Positions 30,859 through 41,944 are shown, counted from the first letter of the stretch. The stretch: 64,000 bases of DNA from Antedon mediterranea (GCF_964355755.1 NC_092673.1:31935001-31999000); one strand, 5' to 3'. A program made the numbers and translations. The notes: a model not told the origin generated them from the sequence alone.

Positions 30859-32920
30859 AAATGACTCGGATACAGGTTTTTTTATAGCCAGTATAAGTCA
30901 AGCACCTCGAAAGTATGCAAATTAGTAGTACAAGCTATATGAAATATGCAAATTACAGTGAATTGCCTTATGTATCTCGAAAACGCTAATGACCGAGAGA
31001 GAGAGATATGGCAACTTTCTTGTACTACTGATTTGCATACTTTCAAGCGAAGTAACAGAGGTGTGATTTTGAGAATTACTAAACAGTTCTATGCTGGCTA
31101 TAGAAAACCTGTATCTGGGTCATTATTGAAAAAAAAATTTATCGAAAGTATGACATTTGACCCTCGAACCTATTTCTCAATATTTGCATATAATGCAACT
31201 AAAATGTATGTACATACTTTGTTTTGGCCTCAAATGACTTGGATACAGGTTTTATATAGCCAGTATAGGATCGTTTAGTAATTCCAAAAGTCAAGCAACT
31301 CGAAAGTATGCAAATTATTAGTACAAGTTATATGAAATATGCAAATTACAGCCTTATGTATCTCGAAAAACGCTAATGACCGATTAGATATGGCAACTTT
31401 CACCTCTTGTACTACTAATTTTCATATTTTCTAGGGAAGTAACAAAGGTGTGATTTTGAGAATTACTACAGTTCTATGCTGGCTATTGAAAACCTGTATC
31501 TGAGTCATTTGAGGCCAAAACAGTCTGTACAGATATTTTAGTTGAATTATATGAAAATATTGAGAAATAGGGTCAAGGGTCAAATGTCATAATTCAATCA
31601 AGACAATTTTTGCATAAAATGTTTCATTACAGCGAATATAAATATGTACATTCTGAATCAACTCTGAATTCAAATCAACTCTCTAGCATTAATGGTTTTC
31701 GAGATATGGGAAGACTGTAATTTCACCCCTAATTTGCATATTTCATGTAACTTGTACTAATAATTTGCATACTTTCAAGGTATGTGAAAAAGATGTGATT
31801 TTGGGAATTACAAAGAGGTCCTATGCTGACAATAGGAAAACTGTATCCGAGTCATTTGAGTCCAAAAAAATTATCTACAGACATTTTAGTCGCATTATGT
31901 ATGCAAACATTGATAAATAGGGTCAAGGGTCAATTGTTGTATTTCCAGTCATTTTTTCGTAAAATGTTTCATTAGAGCAAATATAAATATGTACATTCTG
32001 AACAAGTTTTTGAAAAAATCAACTCTCTACCTTAGCGGTTTTCGATACATATAGGACTCCGAACCTGTAATTTCACCCCTAATTTGCATATTTCATGTAA
32101 CTTGTACTAATAATTTGCATACTTTGAAGGTGAGTGATACAGGTGTGATTTTGAGATTTACTAAACATTCCTATGTTGGCTATTAGAAACCTGTATCCGA
32201 GTCATTTGACGGCAATACAAAGTCTCTACAGACATTTTAGTTTTCATTATATATGCAATATTGAGAAATGGGGTCGAGGGTCAAATGTTATAGTTCCGGG
32301 CATTTTTTTGTAAAATGTCTCATTACAGCAAATATAAATATATACATTTTAAATATTTTAGTGAAAAAATCAACACTTTAGCATTAGCGGTTTTCGAGAT
32401 ATGGCAACGGTGTAATTTCACTCCCTAATTTGCATATTTAATATTACTTGTACTACTAATTTGCATACTTTCGAGGTGCGTGACGAAGTTGTGATTTTAG
32501 GAATTATAATACAGTTCTATGGTTGGTATTGAAAAACAATATCCAAGTCATTGAGTCCAAAATAAAGTCTCTACAGACATTTTAATCACATATTTATGTA
32601 AATATTGAGAAATGGGGTCAAGGGTCAAAATTTGGTACTTCCGGACATTTTTATGTAAAATGTCTCATTAGCGCAAATATAAATATATATATTCTGAACC
32701 AGACTGTGCAAAAATGAACTCTCTACGATTAGTAGTTTTTAAGATATGGTAACCCTGTAATTTCACCCTAATTTGCATATTTAAGCTAATTTGCATACCT
32801 TCGGGATGAGTGTCAGAGGTTTGATGCTCAAAAAATAATTACCTTATCATATGTAACCATTTAAAAAAAAAAAATCTCTGTTTGCAATTTGTTTCACTCA
32901 AAATGCTAGATTGACTAGCC
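30859..32920. repeat. Foldback right arm: ~350-bp modules
   Basis: Five to six modules in inverted orientation to those at 3.8-4.1 and 9.1-9.9 kb. Each has the order GACCGG/GGTCAA-type stretch, ATTAGAGCAAATATAAATATG, a TCAACTCTCTA stretch, CCTAATTTGCATATTT and ACTAATTTGCATAC. The two ATTTGCAT octamers per module lie about 20-40 bp apart. Modules have diverged by many substitutions, so the arm is old relative to the BEL element. Confidence 0.75.
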
Positions 32921-33108
32921 TACTACGGTACCAAAGATAATACTTTCGGTTTTGCCAACATGTAAAGATAATTTGTTTTCAGTTAACCAGTCCTGGCACT
33001 TAGCTAGGACAGTACTTAATTTATGAGCGATTTTGGTGGCATCGTGATGAGAATACAGAATCGTAGAATAATCAGCATAAAGATTTTTCAGCGCATTGTG
33101 CATGATGG
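32921..33108 (-). pseudogene. Old LINE reverse transcriptase, palm segment
   Basis: The minus strand reads NLYADYSTILYSHHDATK then KCQDWLTENKLSLHVGKTE. The catalytic box is YADY where YADD is expected, so the second aspartate is lost. The segment continues at 3712 across the 29 kb foldback and joins 34507 upstream across a younger LINE. Confidence 0.8.
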
Positions 33109-34506
33109 TTTGTCATCACATGTTGCTAATGCTTTACAGTAAGTCCTAGGCAGCATGGTTTTGTCTCTGGGAGATCATGTCAAACCAACCTCGCACTGCT
33201 TCTTGCTACATCATACGATGCAATTAACAGCAAGAAGCAGTGCGATGTGATTTACACTGATTTCTCTAAGGCTTTTGATTCCGTTTCCCATGATTTGCTT
33301 ATTTTTAAACTTTCAAAATTTGGTTTATCCGGTTCACTGTTAAGTTGGTTTAAAAGCTATTTAACTAATAGACAACAGCGTGTTGTCATTGGGGGAGAGA
33401 CATCTGATTGGCTCCCTGTGTTATCGGGCGTTCCGCAGGGCTCGATCCTGGGCCCGCTTTTGTTTAATTTATTTATCAACGATCTTCCTTTAAAATTTAA
33501 TCATTCCGAGTCTCTTTTATTTGCTGACGATCTGAAATTGTTTAAAGTGATTACCACTCCACAGGATGCTTTTTCACTTCAGGAGGATCTGGATGGTCTC
33601 GTGGAATGGACGGAGAAGTGGGGGATAAAACTTAATGCTAATAAATGCAAATATTTATCTATAACACTTAAAAAAAGGCCTGTGCTCTTCAATTATAATC
33701 TGAGTGGACATGATCTTGAGATGGTTTATGTATGGAAAGATTTAGGTATTTTTATTGATAGTAAATTAAATTTTTGTTCACATATTAATCATGTGTTGTC
33801 AAAAGCTAATAGAATGATGGGCTTAATATGGAGAAATTGTAGGTTTATGAACGACGGCAGGGCACTTTTATCTTTATACAAATCTATTATACGTCCTCAC
33901 CTTGAATATTGTTCCGCAATTTTCAATTCAATTTCTCCATGTCAGGCCCGTCGAATCGACACTGTTCAACGGAAGTTTGTTCGATTCCTGTCTTATAACT
34001 GTGTTAATTTTGCCTTTTCCATTGATTCTGTCAGCAATCGTCGAACGATATCTGATATGGTTTTTTTATATAATATTTTAAATTCTAAATATGACTGTTC
34101 ATTAATTTCACTATTTAGTTTAAATGTTCCTGGTCGTACACGAAATAGACATTTATTGCATATTCCTTTTAGCCGTGTCGACTGTACTAAGAGGGGACTT
34201 TTTCATAGACTACCTTATACATTTAATAATCTAAATAGCAATCATATCGATATTTTTAATGATAGACTTGGTTATTTTAAGAGGACGATGATGTGTTCAC
34301 TTCTTGAACAGCCTGCATAACCTGTTTTAATTGAAATTGTTTATGGCATGCCAATCTATGTTTTATATATATATATATATATATTTTATCTGTATTTTAT
34401 TGTTAACCGTTTTTGATGTTGTATTGTTTTATGTTTCAAACCTGTTAGTGGCGGTATTTATCGCTGTTGGTTTTGATTGAATAAAATAAAAAATAAAAAT
34501 AAAAAA
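33109..34506 (+). mobile_element. 5'-truncated LINE inserted in the old LINE
   Basis: A plus-strand retroelement that ends with an AAATAAAATAAAAAATAAA tail near 34480-34505, preceded by a TA dinucleotide run (34366-34382). Its 5' end is truncated within the reverse transcriptase. It splits the older minus-strand LINE between its DSDVQF and NLYAD codons. Confidence 0.8.
33151..34320 (+). CDS. LINE reverse transcriptase, 5'-truncated but open
   Basis: The open frame starts before the first Met at 33247: QHGFVSGRSCQTNL is coded from about 33151. Motifs: YTDFSKAFDSVSHDLL (palm), GVPQGSILGPLLFNLFINDL, the FADD catalytic box, and a thumb and C-terminal domain ending in FKRTMMCSLLEQPA. There is no endonuclease. 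It resembles CR1/jockey-superclade polymerases. The frame is intact for ~390 codons, so the copy is fairly recent although truncated. Confidence 0.85.
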   Translation, partial: QHGFVSGRSCQTNLALLLATSYDAINSKKQCDVIYTDFSKAFDSVSHDLLIFKLSKFGLSGSLLSWFKSYLTNRQQRVVIGGETSDWLPVLSGVPQGSILGPLLFNLFINDLPLKFNHSESLLFADDLKLFKVITTPQDAFSLQEDLDGLVEWTEKWGIKLNANKCKYLSITLKKRPVLFNYNLSGHDLEMVYVWKDLGIFIDSKLNFCSHINHVLSKANRMMGLIWRNCRFMNDGRALLSLYKSIIRPHLEYCSAIFNSISPCQARRIDTVQRKFVRFLSYNCVNFAFSIDSVSNRRTISDMVFLYNILNSKYDCSLISLFSLNVPGRTRNRHLLHIPFSRVDCTKRGLFHRLPYTFNNLNSNHIDIFNDRLGYFKRTMMCSLLEQPA

Positions 34507-35995
34507 ATTGAACATCAGAATCAATACAAGAAGCAATATCATTTAAATAACTTAGAAAAAGAATAGGGCCCAAGATGCTACCTTGCGGTACACCTTGAGT
34601 AACTATAAGAGGTTCAGAGCAGGTACCATTCACACTGACAACTTGTGTGCGGTTAGCGAGATCAGATTGAAACCAGTCAGTACACTTAAAACCCATGCAT
34701 TTTAGCTTGTTAATTAAAATCACATGATCGACGGTATCGAAAGCTTTTTGTAAGTCAATTAGAACCATTCCAGTAAGAAGGCCTTTGGACTTATTGTTTT
34801 TTAAACCGTCGATGAGATTTATGAGGTTGCTTTCAGTTGAATGGGCCTGCCGAAAACCGGATTGATAGGCATAAAGTATATTATTTTTGGAAAGATACCT
34901 TTCAACTTGTATAGCTACAGATTTTTCAAGAATCTTAGATACCGTAGGCAGAATACTAATCGGCCGATAATTCTCAACACTTGTTCTAGTATTTTTCTTA
35001 AATAGTGGGGTAACTTATAGCAGTTTTAAGATCATGAGGAAAACAATTAGTTTTAAACGAAAGGTTAATGATATGAGCTATCGGTTCAGCCAAGATTATC
35101 GCACCGTCACGTAAAAATCTTGTGGGAATATTATCTAGACCGACGCTTTTGTTTACATTTAGGCTTTCGAGTTGAGTTTTAACAAATTCTATGGTAACAG
35201 GCTCCAGCTTAAACATGTTTCCTTTTAATTTAACGTAGTATTTATGAAGATCGTTACTGGACATGGTGAAAAAACCTATGCATTTTGGGAGTTTTTTGAC
35301 GAGTTTTGACGAGTGTTGACGCAACATTCGTGAAAAACTCATTAAAACGAGAGGCAACGCCTTTTGGACAGAAAGTTTGTTTACCATTGTCATCGAGAAC
35401 GATTTTAGTGTTTGTTTTACATTTCTTCTCGTATCCGAGCTGTTTGAGGGTTTTCCATAATTTTTTAGGGTTGTCTTTATTTTCATCAATCTTATTGAGA
35501 AAAAAATTAGATTTAGCTTTTTTGATCAGCCGCTGAGCTTTGTTCCTAGAGGCACAATAATATTTGTATATATCTAGATTAGTTTTATCTTTCTTGAATT
35601 TTTTTAAAAGTGTGTCTCTTACTTTGATTTCATTAGCAATTTCGGAGGTAAACCAGGGTGCTATGTTTTGTTTAAGTCTAACTTTTTTTTATTTTTGGCG
35701 CTATTGAGTCGATCACCTTAATGATGATATCTTTAAGAGTTAACCACGCGATATTTACATCGTCATTATTAGTGACAACAGACCAATCGATATCATTAAG
35801 TGTTTCAAGATAGTTATTTACATTATAGTTTTTTAAAGATCGTAATTTAGCGGAGTTGTGTTCATTTTTATGAACATGAGAGGTATTCTTTTAGCGCAAT
35901 AAAAGAAAATGGTCACTAAGGCCAATATTAATTACTCCAGATTGCTTCACATTATTTTGTACATTAGTAACAATGTGGTCCAAACATGAGCTTTT
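34507..35995 (-). pseudogene. Old LINE, endonuclease end to RT fingers/palm
   Basis: Reading on the minus strand from 35990: DHIVTNVQ then GLSDHFLLL (end of an APE endonuclease), a linker, NKSVGLDNIPTRFLRDGA, then LIDLQKAFDTVDHVILINKL and GVPQGSILGPILFLSYLNDI. Several frame changes occur (for example near 35010 and 35690). The element is cut at its 5' end at about 35995, exactly where Drosha copy B begins. Together with 32921-33108 and 3409-3712 it forms one LINE that once separated the two inverted Drosha copies. Confidence 0.8.
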
Positions 35996-36040
35996 TTTTT
36001 TTTTGATTTATAATTAAATTAATACATTGTTTTTTTTCAG

Positions 36041-36578
36041 AAATTGAAGTTAGACCACTACTTACTCTATGCACATGGACCTGATCTTTGCCGTAAATCT
36101 GACCTTCGACACGCCATGGCTAACTGCTTTGAAGCGTTGATGGGTGCTATGTATCTTGAATCGGGCCTTGAATATGTCAATAAAACGTTCTCAAGTGTTC
36201 TCTTCAATAAACAAGTGCTAAGAGATATCTGGAATGGATGCCCTAGACATCCTCTGCAGGTGAGATCTAGCCGTGCATACAGTATGATTTTAAGGTTATT
36301 GGAAAAGTGTATGGCACAGCCCCTCTTTTGAGATACCTTTACTCGGGGAATACCCCCATTAAGGGGACACTTTCCCATCAAAATATGTTTTAACACAAAA
36401 GTGAAATATAGGTTTTAACACTTACGGCCAACACTTGGTTGGATCCTGAAGGTGTCCACTTAATACAGGTTCTATTGTTACATAGTACTATATTAAATTT
36501 AACTTAGATTTGGTTTATTTGTAGATTGAATGTCCTGATGGTGACCGTCACATGATAGAATCATATCCAGTCCTTCAG
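36041..36578 (+). CDS. DROSHA: Drosha RNase IIIa exon pair, copy B (catalytic Glu kept)
   Basis: Exon 36041-36259 (219 bases, phase 0) encodes LLYAHGPDLCRKSDLRHAMA and then CFEALMGAMYLESG. The E of CFEAL is the RNase IIIa metal-binding glutamate (human E1045). Exon 36525-36578 encodes IECPDGDRHMIESYPVLQ. Both exons are open and flanked by good AG/GT sites. Confidence 0.85.
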
Positions 36579-36849
36579 GTAAATATAAACAATATTAGAC
36601 TTGCCAATAATAATGTTTACAACAAGCCGACAGTCAAATCAACAGGTGGAGTCTGTTGTTAGAATAATTATTGCATCCCTTCAACAGATAAACCTAAAGA
36701 TGCTTTCTAACAAATACTTCATACATTTTAGATGTTTTATAAAATCTACATTGATTTATAAATAAATTGTTAATACATGTGTCTTATGTAAGTTGTCATT
36801 CATCAAGGTAATGGCATAAGAAAAATTACATTTTTAATTATTATTGCAG

Positions 36850-37656
36850 AAATTGAAGTTGGACCACTACCTACTTTACGCACATGGACCTGATCTTTGC
36901 CGTAAATCTGACCTTCGACACGCCATGGCTAACTGCTTTCAAGCGTTGATGGGTGCTATGTATCTTGAATCGGGCCTTGAATATGTCAATAAAACGTTCT
37001 CAAGTGTTCTCTTCAATAAACAAGTGCTGAGAGATATCTGGAATGGATGCCCTAGACATCCTCTGCAGGTGAGATCTAACCATGCATACAGTATGATTTT
37101 AATAATAATAATAATAATAAGCTTTATTTAATCACGGATACTTAACTCAACTAAAAGTTGTTTTTCAGTAAGACCGTGCTCAAAGGAAAACACCAACAAA
37201 AATAAATGTAAAAAGCAGATATCAAATCAAATAATAAAACAATTACAGAAGCAAAAACCAAAAGCAGATAATAAAACAATTACAATGAAATAAAATGAAA
37301 CAAGGATACACTTACTAACTATAAAATTAAATAATACACTACATTTAAATAAAGCTACATGAAATTAGCAGTTAACAGTTAAGGTTATTAGAGCACAGCT
37401 CCTCTTTTGAGATACCTTTACTCGTGGAATACCCCCATTAAGGGGACACTTTCCCATCAAAATATGTTTTAACACAAAAGTGAAATATAGGTTTTAACAC
37501 TACGACCAACACTTGGTTGGGTCCTGAAGGTGTCCACTTAATACAGGTTCTAGTGTTACATAGTACTATATTAAATTTAACTTAGATTTGGTTTATTTGT
37601 AGATTGAATGTGCTGATGGTGACTGTCACATGATAGAATCATATCCAGTCCTTCAG
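36850..37656 (+). CDS. DROSHA: Drosha RNase IIIa exon pair, copy C (catalytic Glu to Gln)
   Basis: Exon 36850-37068 differs from copy B at six bases: five are silent and the sixth changes GAA to CAA, giving CFQAL for CFEAL at the catalytic glutamate. Exon 37603-37656 reads IECADGDCHMIESYPVLQ (P-to-A and R-to-C relative to copy B). Splice sites are intact, and copy C is the pair next to the downstream RNase IIIb exons. Confidence 0.87.
37100..37386 (-). mobile_element. Truncated retroelement in the copy C intron
   Basis: This insertion of ~285 bp is absent from the matching introns of copies A and B. It starts with (AAT)n at 37100-37120, read as the 3' tail of a minus-strand LINE or SINE fragment, and ends at GGTTATTAGAGC, where homology to copy B resumes. 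Confidence 0.7.
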
Positions 37657-37809
37657 GTAAATATAAACAATATTAGACTTGCCAATAATAATGTTTACAA
37701 CAAGCCGACAGTCAAATCAACCGGTGGAGTCTGTTGGTTTTAATGATTAGAATAATTATGATACCTTTTAAATATTTGAATGAATGACCCAAATTTCCAT
37801 TTGTTTCAG

Positions 37810-40800
37810 AAATTAAACCAGTCAGAAGATTCAACTGGTATTTATTTCAAGAATATTCGTCTTCTGGCTCAAGCATTTACGCAAAGAACTGTGGGATACA
37901 ACAACCTTAATAAGTATGTCCGGTAGTTCTTTATATACAGTATATTATACTGTAGTTAAGTATCTTGACAAACAAAAATTATTTTAGAACACCCCATTTC
38001 AGAATGGTATAGTCCACAGATGACCACCTACAATAACAGTCCATCTATAAAGATAATGAACCACACTCTTCATAAAAACAGTTTTATTGTTTTAGTTCAT
38101 CATCAATTGTTTTAATTATCAGTAGTAGTTATTACTAAATATTTTAATACATTCATATTACAGAGGCCATAATCAACGCATGGAGTTTCTTGGTGATTCA
38201 GTCTTACAAATTATCACGTCATGTTACCTGTACAGGCATTTCCCAGACCATCATGAAGGACACTTATCGGTAAGTTGGTATTGACATTTTATAAATAAAA
38301 AATATAACAGCATTACAACGATAGACATTATTTAAAAGCTGAAGTATGATGTGTATCTACCATTCAAATTATTTTATTACAACAACAAAATTATAATAAT
38401 TTCTCTAGTAGCTACAAAAAAAAATATAACAGGATTACAAAGAAATTATTTATTGAAGTATGGTGTATCTACCAGTTAAATTATTTCATTACAAACAGCA
38501 CAATTATAATAATAGAAGTTGTTGCTGGAATCAATAGCATTTTAAAATATGCCTTTAGTAAATATATTTTGATTATTAATATATTAAACCTTTTTCATTT
38601 TAAGCTTCTTCGAAGTTCTCTAGTAAACAACCGAACACAAGCAACAGTTGCACGAGAGCTAGGCCTAGATAATTACATAATTGATGTTGATACTCGTAGT
38701 AAAAAACCTGGACCGCAGCCTACGAAGACAATAGCTGATTTACTGGAAGGTATGTATGAAACGGTATGTGGATTGGTGGTTATGATGCTTGACTACCAAT
38801 CTAAGGGTCCTGGGTCCAAGTCCTGTCCTATGTCATGGTTTTTTCTCATGAAAATTTGCAATTTCACACTTGTAATAAGTCTTTGTTTATGTAGAGCATC
38901 TTTTGTATGTTTGTTGTGTGAACAGGAGAGCCACCTTTGAGAGAAGGACAGTGATTGAGTTCACTTGTGGTTATCCTTGGCAATTTGCCTAAAGTTAAAT
39001 AAAATATTTAAAAAAATAAATAAAAAAAACGGTACATGGATAAACCATTGGTATCTTATCACCGTTTGTCCATGATGATGTTTTATATTGAGTTGAATCA
39101 ACTATAATGTATTTTATCCGTTTATTTTATATTGACACTGTTGATTTGTCTATTTGTTATTTAAATATTTTTATATAGTTTATTATATATCATTGTTGTT
39201 ACTTTGGGAGTACGGAACCTGAACTCTTGTTATAGTGATTAGGTTCACTTTTAGGTTCCTGCCTACTCCCTTAGTTTCTGTGTTTTTGTTTGTTTGTAAC
39301 TGGTTTTTGGCAATAAAAATAATAATAATAATAATAATGATTGTTTATGTTTATGTTGTTTTTGTTGGCAATAAAGTAAAGTAAAAAAAATGTATAAAAC
39401 ATAGCATCCAGTGGTTGAATTGTGAATTATATTTACAACATTACAATAAAAGAATTCATAAAATGGATCAGAATTTCTTTCATTAATTTATACCTAATCA
39501 TTTTATTTAAACAGCTTTTCTTGGTGCTCTGTATGTTGACCGTGGACTGGAATTTGTCCAAGTTTTTTGTGATGTCTGTTTCTTCCCAAGACTAAGTGTA
39601 AGTTGCATGCTGAAAAGAAGTAAACAATAGACTAACTGCAGATATGCAATACATTGCCATGATTAATTTATTTTGGTATTGTTTGAAAAATAGTCATATT
39701 TTAATCTGAACATGGCCTAATAACATTGTGTGCTCAATAAACATAATACATAATTGATAATCGGAATCGGCCAACCTGGCCTCCAAGTTTTGCTTGGCCA
39801 ACAAATCAAGTTTTTTTAGGCTGGCAATAAGAATGTGATAGGTATACTTTAAGTTCTGTCTACACTAACAAACTTTATAGACAAATAATGTGATGTGCCC
39901 ATATATGGACATGATGATGTCAGCACTACTATATATGGGCATATCACTACCATAATTGGGCACTTTTTTTGTCCAACTAGTTTGATAGTGTAGACAGAGC
40001 TTAAGATAACTTTTATAAGATTGCCATTAAACATGTGACTTGATTTATATTGTATATGTCATATATTTATTTTTATCATCAACTAGGAATTTATCAGAAG
40101 TCAGGATTGGAACGATTCAAAGTCACAACTTCAACAATGTTGTTTGACATTAAGACAAGAAAACAAAGAACCGGAATTACCTACCTATAAGTGAGTCTAC
40201 ATGTTTTGTACAATATAAAATTACATACTGTATAACATTATAGAGAAACTAGACATTAATTCATTAGTTTATAAACAGTAATAATGTATGCTATTTGTGA
40301 TGTTAGGGAGAAATGGCAGGTCAATTTTGATATATATATATGTTTTGAAATAGCAGTTTTTAGTCCTCACTCGCTTTGATGTTATGCTAGGCCTACATAC
40401 AGTATCTGCGCTTTGTTTAAATTTTTCTTTCTGGGATTATATACTGTATAACATTATTATATATTACATTGTATCAATATAACATTGTTGTTTTCATGTG
40501 ACAGGGTTATTCAACAGACTGGTCCAACAAACACTAGGCAATATACTGTTGCTGTATATTTTAGAAACAAACGAATTGGAACAGGAACAGCATCAAAGTA
40601 AGCATTTAACTTTAAAGACAGTTTAGATGATTACACAAAAAATATTGCTAAATAATTGAAAAGTTAAAGAGTAAACACAATGTAATTACTGGAGTAACTG
40701 CAGTAGCGTGATCCCTAATTGTATGTACCGGTATTAATTATAACATTGCTAAAAAAACAATTCATAAACTCATAAACAATGCTCTTCTACAGCTAGTTTC

Positions 40801-41512
40801 AATCCCTCCCACTGTGTGAACTTGCCATTGTTTCTGGCTTTCACACCAGTCCCACCCTTTCCACTTATATTCCAAGTTTCCTGGACTTTCTGCATTCTCA
40901 CTCCTGAGGACCATCAAAGCATATTGATTGAAACGTCTTTTCAGAACTAATATATGTGGTGTTGTACTACAAACTTATATCGACATTTATTGTTATTATT
41001 AGTGTTCAAGATGCACAGATGGCTGCTGCAAAAAATGCCCTGGAAACTTGTAAGTTGAGATTTTTTAAAGGATTTTGTTACAAAAAATGTCACAATACAC
41101 ATACGTAGTAAATTCATCTTGTTTGTAGTATACAAACTTATGATATTTATCTATAGGCTATTAACTTAGCAGATAACTGAAATAATACACCAAACATCAA
41201 TCAATCAATATAATAAGATTGTATTTTTTTTTTACAATAAACTGAAATTAGAAGTGATGATTTCTCTTTCTTTTTTTAGATGACTTTCCACAACTTCAGC
41301 ATCAGAAACATCTTCTGGGGAAGGTTCATCCAGATCAAAATGAAAGGCAAGAAACATCACAAGGAAGGATTAAAGACAAAATGAGGAACGATAGAAGAGA
41401 AGGAAGGAATAGAGACAGAAGGAAAAACGACAGAAGAGACAATGAAAGCTGCTATAGAGAAAGAGAAGCAGAAAGAACGTTTAAAAGAAGACGGACGGAT
41501 TCACCATGGTAG
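37810..41512 (+). CDS. DROSHA: Drosha RNase IIIb and dsRBD exons
   Basis: Joined in phase, these exons give RNase IIIb with FTQRTVGYN, the signature [37 protein letters not shown], and [18 protein letters not shown], formed across the 38749/39515 junction, which keeps the second catalytic glutamate (human E1222). The dsRBD follows ([48 protein letters not shown]), then a basic arginine-rich tail in the last exon. All catalytic RNase IIIb residues that I can place are present. A polyadenylation-type AATAAA lies near 41908. Confidence 0.9.
38757..39030 (+). mobile_element. tRNA-derived SINE (family 2), copy 1
   Basis: A-box-like TTGGTGGTTATGATGC and B-box-like GGGTCCAAGTCC, followed by a body (ATAAGTCTTTGTTTATGTAG, GTTATCCTTGGCAATTTGCC) and an AAATAAATAAAA tail. 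It lies in the Drosha intron after the 38605-38749 exon. The second copy is at 45325-45590. Confidence 0.75.
39050..39390 (+). repeat. LINE-like 3' end with AAT microsatellite tail
   Basis: An AT-rich segment containing CTTTGGGAGTACGGAACC, ending GCAATAAAAATAATAATAAT at about 39310-39338 and a second short GGCAATAAAGTAAAGTAAA tail. This is typical of non-LTR 3' ends. There is no coding part. Confidence 0.4.
39852..40003. mobile_element. MITE with TTAA target site, copy 1
   Basis: Terminal repeats GTTCTGTCTACACTA and TAGTGTAGACAGAGC, with TTAA on both sides (TTTAA|G and C|TTAAG). The interior holds ATGTGATGTGCCCATATATG and its imperfect complement. TTAA targeting fits piggyBac- or Kolobok-type elements. 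Other copies are at 59118-59255 and 61729-61868. Confidence 0.75.
40790..40960 (+). other. Possible Penelope-like remnant with hammerhead-like core
   Basis: CTCCTGAGGACC at 40901-40912 and TTGAAACGT at 40928-40936 enclose a weak stem (ATCAA/TTGAT). CTGANGA plus GAAAC is the hammerhead core arrangement found in Penelope-like element termini. No reverse transcriptase is present, and the stem is short, so this is tentative. Confidence 0.3.
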
Positions 41513-41944
41513 AAAATGAATAAAAGTACAGTGCATAGTTTAATAAATGACAATCTATTTATAAAATTGTTTTACCGTGGCACCACGTTGAGTGTGAAAA
41601 GCAGAGGTTTTGTTAATTCTTTTGTCAACAGGTTGAAAATACAGTACTGTAAAAATGTGTTACCACACCTCTACAGAATATTCCCTGGAAAAGACTTAGT
41701 TCAATCTAGGTTAAAAAACGTTGTAGTACTTTTGTCAAATACTCTCAGTATAATGATACTAAAGGCAATTCATTTTGAAGCAAGGAAAGCAGACTTTAGG
41801 ATGTATAATTTGTGCTATACTTTATACTTCACTTTTAGGTCATTATTTACTCTGCTCTTTGTTGTTATATTCCATATTGTACAGTAAATAGTGCTTTAAA
41901 TTCCCAATAATAAAACATGAATATTATTTAGTAAATCAAGTATT

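Larger units (their letters stand above)
3713..32920. mobile_element. 29.2 kb foldback element with nested insertions
   Basis: The outermost bases are perfect inverted repeats (GGCTAGTCAATCTAGCA at 3713-3729 and its complement at 32904-32920). They are flanked on both sides by TA and sit inside the reverse transcriptase frame of an older LINE. The homology goes on inward: AGTGAAACAAATTGCAAAC, a T-rich run, then ~350-bp modules (3793-4120 and 9114-9850 on the left, 30859-32870 inverted on the right). Each module holds ATGCAAAT octamers, an ATTTGACCCTCGACCCC-like stretch and GTCTGTAGAGACTTTGTTTT. Everything between the arms is later insertion. No ORF can be assigned to the element itself, so it was probably mobilised in trans. 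The TA flank suggests a TA-targeting DNA transposase; that is inference. Confidence 0.75.
36003..41512 (+). pseudogene. DROSHA: Drosha 3' half, plus-strand copy with duplicated exons
   Basis: Twelve exons with consensus splice sites and matching phases: 36041-36259, 36525-36578 (copy B pair), 36850-37068, 37603-37656 (copy C pair), 37810-37913, 38164-38269, 38605-38749, 39515-39597, 40087-40190, 40505-40597, 41003-41049 and 41280-41512 (stop TAG 41510-41512). The last eight encode RNase IIIb and the dsRBD and are all open. Upstream, the RNase IIIa first half and the N-terminal half of Drosha are missing on this strand: DNA left of 36003 is LINE. A transcript would need a new start or promoter, hence the pseudogene label, although the exons themselves look maintained. 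Confidence 0.8.

Noticed and set aside
1-41512. One working Drosha gene whose halves lie on opposite strands
   Set aside because: The left copy continues past the window start with the same exons as the right copy and has several frame-breaking lesions. They are duplicates, not two halves of one gene.
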